Below the pieces are notes generated by a model, which was not told the origin of the DNA, made no database searches, and worked only from the letters and a program-made list of their open reading frames with translations. The position numbers and the translations under genes are program-made. Below are positions 61,289-64,000 of a stretch of DNA of 64,000 nucleotides, piece after piece (within the stretch, counting starts at the first letter, position 1; each line of letters begins with the position of its first letter). The stretch covers positions 2,037,001-2,101,000 of the forward strand of contig NZ_CP029188.1 of NCBI RefSeq assembly GCF_003097515.1. The letters are read 5' to 3'. Source of the stretch: Streptomyces tirandamycinicus. Lineage in GTDB: Bacteria > Actinomycetota > Actinomycetes > Streptomycetales > Streptomycetaceae.

Positions 61289-62047
61289 GTGGCGCTGAAG
61301 CCCGAGCCGACCGCGCCGTTCCACTCGGTGCAGTACGCCCTGCGTGTCCTGGAGACGGTCTCCCGGCACGGCAGAGGGGTGACCGACGTCCAGATCGCCC
61401 GCGAGACCGGGCTGCCGACCGCCCATCTGGCGTCCCTGCTGCTGATGCTGCGTCGCGAGGGCTATGTGGAGCAGGTGGCCGACGGGGCGTATGTGACCGG
61501 CGACTCCCTGGTCCTGCTGGGTTCCGGCGCCACCCGGCGCGAGGCCCTGGAGCGCAAGCTCCAGGACACCCTCGGCGAGCTGCGCGACTCGGTCGGCGCG
61601 GCCGTCTACATCAGCCGCTACATCGACGGCGAGGTCAAGATCACCCAGTTCGCGGACGGCCCCCGCACCCCCAAGGTCAACGAGTGGGTCGACTTCCGCT
61701 CGGCGGCGCACGCCAGCGCGGTCGGCAAGTGCCTGCTGACCCAGCTCGACCAGAACGGCCGCCGCGACCACCTCGCCCGGCACAAGATCGCCCGGCTCAC
61801 CTCCCGGACGATCACCAACGAGAAGATCCTCTTCTCGAAACTGGACGCCCAGCCGCCCACGGTCCCGGTGCTGGACCTCCAGGAGTACGCGGTGGGCACG
61901 GTCTGCGCGGCCGTACCGCTGACGGCCGGCTCCGCCGTGGGATGCCTGGCGCTCTCGCTGCCCATCGAGCATGCCCACCGGCTGCGCGCCGCGGCGGACA
62001 CCCTGAACCGCCGGGCGGCCCCGGTGGTGCTGTCGCTGGCCCTGTGA
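61289..62047 (+). CDS. IclR-family regulator
   Basis: 252 residues from GTG 61289. Winged helix (ALRVLETVSRHGRGVTDVQI, ARETGLPTAHLASLLLMLRR) at residues 14-62, then an effector domain (VGAAVYISRYIDGEVKITQF; AHASAVGKCLLTQL). As the only regulator next to the ehu/amidase/racemase genes it likely senses the cluster's substrate or product. Separate from ehuA by a terminator, so it has its own promoter. Confidence 0.88.
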   Translation: MALKPEPTAPFHSVQYALRVLETVSRHGRGVTDVQIARETGLPTAHLASLLLMLRREGYVEQVADGAYVTGDSLVLLGSGATRREALERKLQDTLGELRDSVGAAVYISRYIDGEVKITQFADGPRTPKVNEWVDFRSAAHASAVGKCLLTQLDQNGRRDHLARHKIARLTSRTITNEKILFSKLDAQPPTVPVLDLQEYAVGTVCAAVPLTAGSAVGCLALSLPIEHAHRLRAAADTLNRRAAPVVLSLAL

Positions 62048-62191
62048 CCGGCCGAGTCGGCGGCCCCGCGGGCCGGGGAGAGCCGGCGACCACCGGCGCC
62101 GGGCGGTCGGGAGCACTGTCGGGAGCACCCCCTGGGACCAGGTAGTATTAACTCCGTCGTCAGCCGCCGAGAGCGGCGGGAACGGCAGCCC

Positions 62192-62265
62192 GCGCCGCTA
62201 GCTCAGTTGGTTAGAGCAGCTGACTCTTAATCAGCGGGTCCGGGGTTCGAGTCCCTGGCGGCGCA
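62192..62265 (+). tRNA. tRNA-Lys (CTT anticodon), copy 2
   Basis: Identical over all 74 bases to the copy at 48558; anticodon at 62226-62228. A TAGTAT -10-like box stands about 55 bp upstream (near 62137). Confidence 0.97.
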
Positions 62266-62271
62266 CCACCC

Positions 62272-62305
62272 CCGAGGGGCCCTCGCAACTGCGAGGGCCC
62301 CTCGG
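62272..62305 (+). terminator. Terminator after tRNA-Lys copy 2
   Basis: Perfect 16-bp stem (62272-62287 with 62290-62305), very tight loop. Confidence 0.85.
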
Positions 62306-62561
62306 CTCGTTCCGGCCCGTTCCGGCCGTTTCCCGGCCTGGCACGCGCTGCGCACCTCGGCTTCGGCGGCCGGCACGGAGTCGGCATGGAGCGGTCACGA
62401 CGTACGCCCGGCCGGGGCACGCCGGGCGGATGCGAGGCGGCCGCCCGCTACCCGTCTGCGCCCCGATCCCCACCCCGATCTGCGGCCCGGTGACGGCTCC
62501 CCCGGGGTGCCGGGAGCAGGAAGAGCCTTGCCGCCGTGACCTTCATCACATTCGCCGGGCG
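62306..62561. other. Spacer between tRNA-Lys and the LPMO gene
   Basis: 256 bp, no gene or clear signal seen. Confidence 0.5.
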
Positions 62562-63152
62562 TCAGAAGTGGACGTCCGAGCAGGCGTAGAAGGCGTTCGG
62601 GGTGTCGGCGATCGTCCACACCGCCAGGATCAGATGGCGGCCCGTCTTCGACGGCAGGGTTCCCGAGTGGCTGAGCGTCCCCGGGGGCCGCTGGCCGTGG
62701 TAGGGCACGGTCAGGAAGGGCTGCGCATCGAGCGCGGCCCGGGTGAGCGGCCGGCCGGGGTTCCAGCCGTCCCTGGTGATGTAGTACGTGAAGTCGGTGG
62801 TGGCGTGAGGGGCGGTGAACCGCCACCGGAAGGTGTGGTTCTGTCCCGAGGAGAGCCTGGTGGTGGGCCAGGCCCCGCCGCGCGGGTCGTCGAGCTGCGC
62901 GAAGCGGCTGTTGCCGCCTGCGCAGATCCTCCCGTCCGCGGGACCAGCGGCGGGGAAGCCCTTGGGCCCCTCGACGCTCTGGGGCTCCCACCGGATCTCA
63001 CCGCAGTCGGCCACGGTGCCGTCGGCACAGAGTCTCTGACGGCTGATCGGGGAGTCGGTGTACCCGTGGCTCCCGGCGGTACCCGCGGTGGCGAGCAGGG
63101 CGGTCCCCGCCACCGCGAGCCCGGTCAGGGCCGCGCCTATTCGATGTCGCAT
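62562..63152 (-). CDS. AA10 lytic polysaccharide monooxygenase (chitin-binding)
   Basis: 196 residues. The signal peptide is cut before His29 (GTAGS-HGYTDSPISRQ), which gives the N-terminal copper-binding His; the second ligand is His116 in TAPHATTDF. Conserved WRFTAPH, TRDGWNP and the C-terminal YACSDVHF fit CHB-type AA10 enzymes. It oxidises crystalline chitin outside the cell to help chitinases. No extra binding module. Upstream DasR-like sites fit control by N-acetylglucosamine. Confidence 0.92.
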   Translation of the reverse strand: MRHRIGAALTGLAVAGTALLATAGTAGSHGYTDSPISRQRLCADGTVADCGEIRWEPQSVEGPKGFPAAGPADGRICAGGNSRFAQLDDPRGGAWPTTRLSSGQNHTFRWRFTAPHATTDFTYYITRDGWNPGRPLTRAALDAQPFLTVPYHGQRPPGTLSHSGTLPSKTGRHLILAVWTIADTPNAFYACSDVHF

Positions 63153-63218
63153 GCTGTCGCTCCTGGAGAACGTGGGGGAGTTCTGTGAGCCGTGCTGCGC
63201 TTGTGCGGTAGTGCGGAT

Positions 63219-63234
63219 TCCGGTCTAGACCAAG
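63219..63234. promoter_or_regulatory. DasR-responsive element (dre) candidate 1
   Basis: TCCGGTCTAGACCAAG keeps the ten-base core GGTCTAGACC of the dre consensus ASTGGTCTAGACCAST. It is 67 bp before the LPMO start. Confidence 0.75.
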
Positions 63235-63260
63235 TCACAGAGTATGGACGCAACATGAAC

Positions 63261-63272
63261 ATGTCCAGACCA
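63261..63272. promoter_or_regulatory. dre candidate 2 (degenerate)
   Basis: ATGTCCAGACCA matches the TGGTCTAGACCA core at 9 of 12 positions. It lies about 41 bp from site 1, four helical turns. Confidence 0.5.
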
Positions 63273-63273
63273 A

Positions 63274-64000
63274 TCAGGGGGTCTCCGCACCGCCCGTCCT
63301 CGCCGTGCAGAACGCCACGGTCAGATCCCGGACGAGGGCCTTGCGCTCGTAGTCGTCGAACTCCACCAGCCCGCGCATCGTGAGCCGTTGCACCGTGTCG
63401 TCCACGGCGTCGACCACCGAGCCGAGCACGGTGTCGCGGCGCTCGGCCTCCAGGGCCGCGACCCGGCGGCGCCGCATCGCCGCGGCCACCTCGGGTGCAT
63501 ACTCGATCCGCGTCGGCTGTGCCGAGAAGACGTCGATCCCGAGCGGTGCGCACTCCGCCGCGAGCGTCTTGGTCAGGGCGTCGCCGACGGCCTCGGCATT
63601 GCGGAGCGTCGGACGCAGTTCGAGCGCGGGGCCGCCGCCCGCGGGCGGAGCCGAGGCGTCGGCCGGAAGCCGGGACAGCACACGGGCCAGGGCCGCCTCC
63701 ACCTGCTCCCTCAGATACGACTCGTGGTTCGCGAGGCCGAGCACGGCCCGGGCGGTGTCCCTGACCCGCCACACCACGAGGACCACCGCCTCGAGCGCGG
63801 TCCCGTCGGCGTCGACCGACGGCATGGGGTCGCTGCGCCAGTGCCGAAGCCGCACGTCCACCCGTCGGCGCAGCAGCAGCGGACTCACCCACAGCAGACC
63901 GCTGCGGCGGACGGTGCCGCGGTACTCGCCGTACAGCGTCAGCACCCAGGCGTGGCCCACCCGGCCGCGGGCGAGCCCGCCGAGCGTGAACAGCGCGACG
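63274..64000 (-). CDS. SPFH/band-7 (stomatin-like) domain protein, N terminus beyond window
   Basis: The frame stays open to the right edge, so the gene continues outside; 241 codons are visible. VLTLYGEYRGTVRRSGLLWV opens the band-7 domain, and SVDADGTALEAVVLVVWRVR, YLREQVEAALARVLSRLPAD, AAECAPLGIDVFSAQPTRIEY and RRRVAALEAERRDTVLGSVV are typical of stomatin/prohibitin-like proteins that scaffold membrane microdomains. A partial hydrophobic stretch at the edge is likely the membrane anchor. The GTG at 63960 is unlikely to be the true start. Confidence 0.85.
   Translation of the reverse strand, partial: VALFTLGGLARGRVGHAWVLTLYGEYRGTVRRSGLLWVSPLLLRRRVDVRLRHWRSDPMPSVDADGTALEAVVLVVWRVRDTARAVLGLANHESYLREQVEAALARVLSRLPADASAPPAGGGPALELRPTLRNAEAVGDALTKTLAAECAPLGIDVFSAQPTRIEYAPEVAAAMRRRRVAALEAERRDTVLGSVVDAVDDTVQRLTMRGLVEFDDYERKALVRDLTVAFCTARTGGAETP

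Noticed and set aside
1..64000. CRISPR array, complete insertion sequence, rRNA or prophage
   Set aside because: No regularly spaced repeats with unique spacers, no transposase or phage structural genes, and no rRNA-like sequence were seen.

Overview
The window is high-GC actinobacterial chromosome, almost certainly Streptomyces. The signs are very strong third-position GC bias, frequent GTG and TTG starts, the desferrioxamine locus with two DmdR-type iron boxes, adpA with an in-frame TTA codon next to orn, and a cebR-cebEFG-bglC locus. The gene order from the leucine-catabolic operon to the IclR-regulated transporter agrees with what I remember of the core of the S. coelicolor chromosome (about SCO2771 to SCO2833). 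That correspondence is from memory and was not searched.

Layout. 0-8 kb: end of a cation-diffusion-facilitator gene, a phosphatase-family protein, a TetR regulator, and the divergent accD1-accA1-hmgL-acdH operon (methylcrotonyl-CoA carboxylase, HMG-CoA lyase, acyl-CoA dehydrogenase), with two palindromes between regulator and operon. 8.3-15.8 kb: ferrioxamine uptake (desEF) and synthesis (desABCD), each preceded by an iron box. 15.8-23.7 kb: a small conserved gene, glmS, a membrane protein, a universal stress protein, adpA, orn and tRNA-His. 23.7-29.1 kb: a block of less conserved genes (flavoprotein, XRE regulator, DUF6415, a GRDP-like protein, unknowns, DUF4241) between tRNA-His and the ceb locus, which looks like a strain-variable insertion. 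29.2-35.3 kb: cellobiose uptake and hydrolysis under a LacI regulator (CebR) whose reading frame appears broken. 35.7-42.4 kb: a two-component system, a spermidine-synthase-like protein, an NsdA-like regulator and a histidine phosphatase. 42.8-46.9 kb: a tightly overlapping three-gene operon of a Cas4/AddB-type Fe-S RecB nuclease, an unknown protein and a UPF1/Dna2-like SF1 helicase. 47-52.2 kb: small genes, minisatellites, tRNA-Lys, a secreted M6 protease, and cdgA (PAS-GGDEF-EAL). 52.3-62 kb: a flavin monooxygenase, then a catabolic cluster (two Asp/Glu-racemase-superfamily proteins, a D-2-hydroxyacid dehydrogenase, an amidase, DUF3830, EhuBCDA transporter, IclR regulator). 62.2-64 kb: a second identical tRNA-Lys, an AA10 lytic polysaccharide monooxygenase with DasR-like sites, and a truncated SPFH-domain gene.

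The most interesting points are: (1) the nuclease/unknown/helicase operon, which resembles a Dna2-type enzyme split over three polypeptides; (2) the DUF3830/racemase/amidase/EhuABCD cluster, whose substrate is not evident, with one of its two racemase-like proteins lacking a catalytic cysteine; (3) a probable frameshift in cebR; (4) the tRNA-His-adjacent island with a cysteine-decarboxylase-like flavoprotein near a protein with a Cys-rich C-terminal tail; (5) a 38-bp inverted duplication of the bglC 3' end. Minisatellites have altered or extended several genes (CDF transporter, accA1, desC, NsdA-like regulator).
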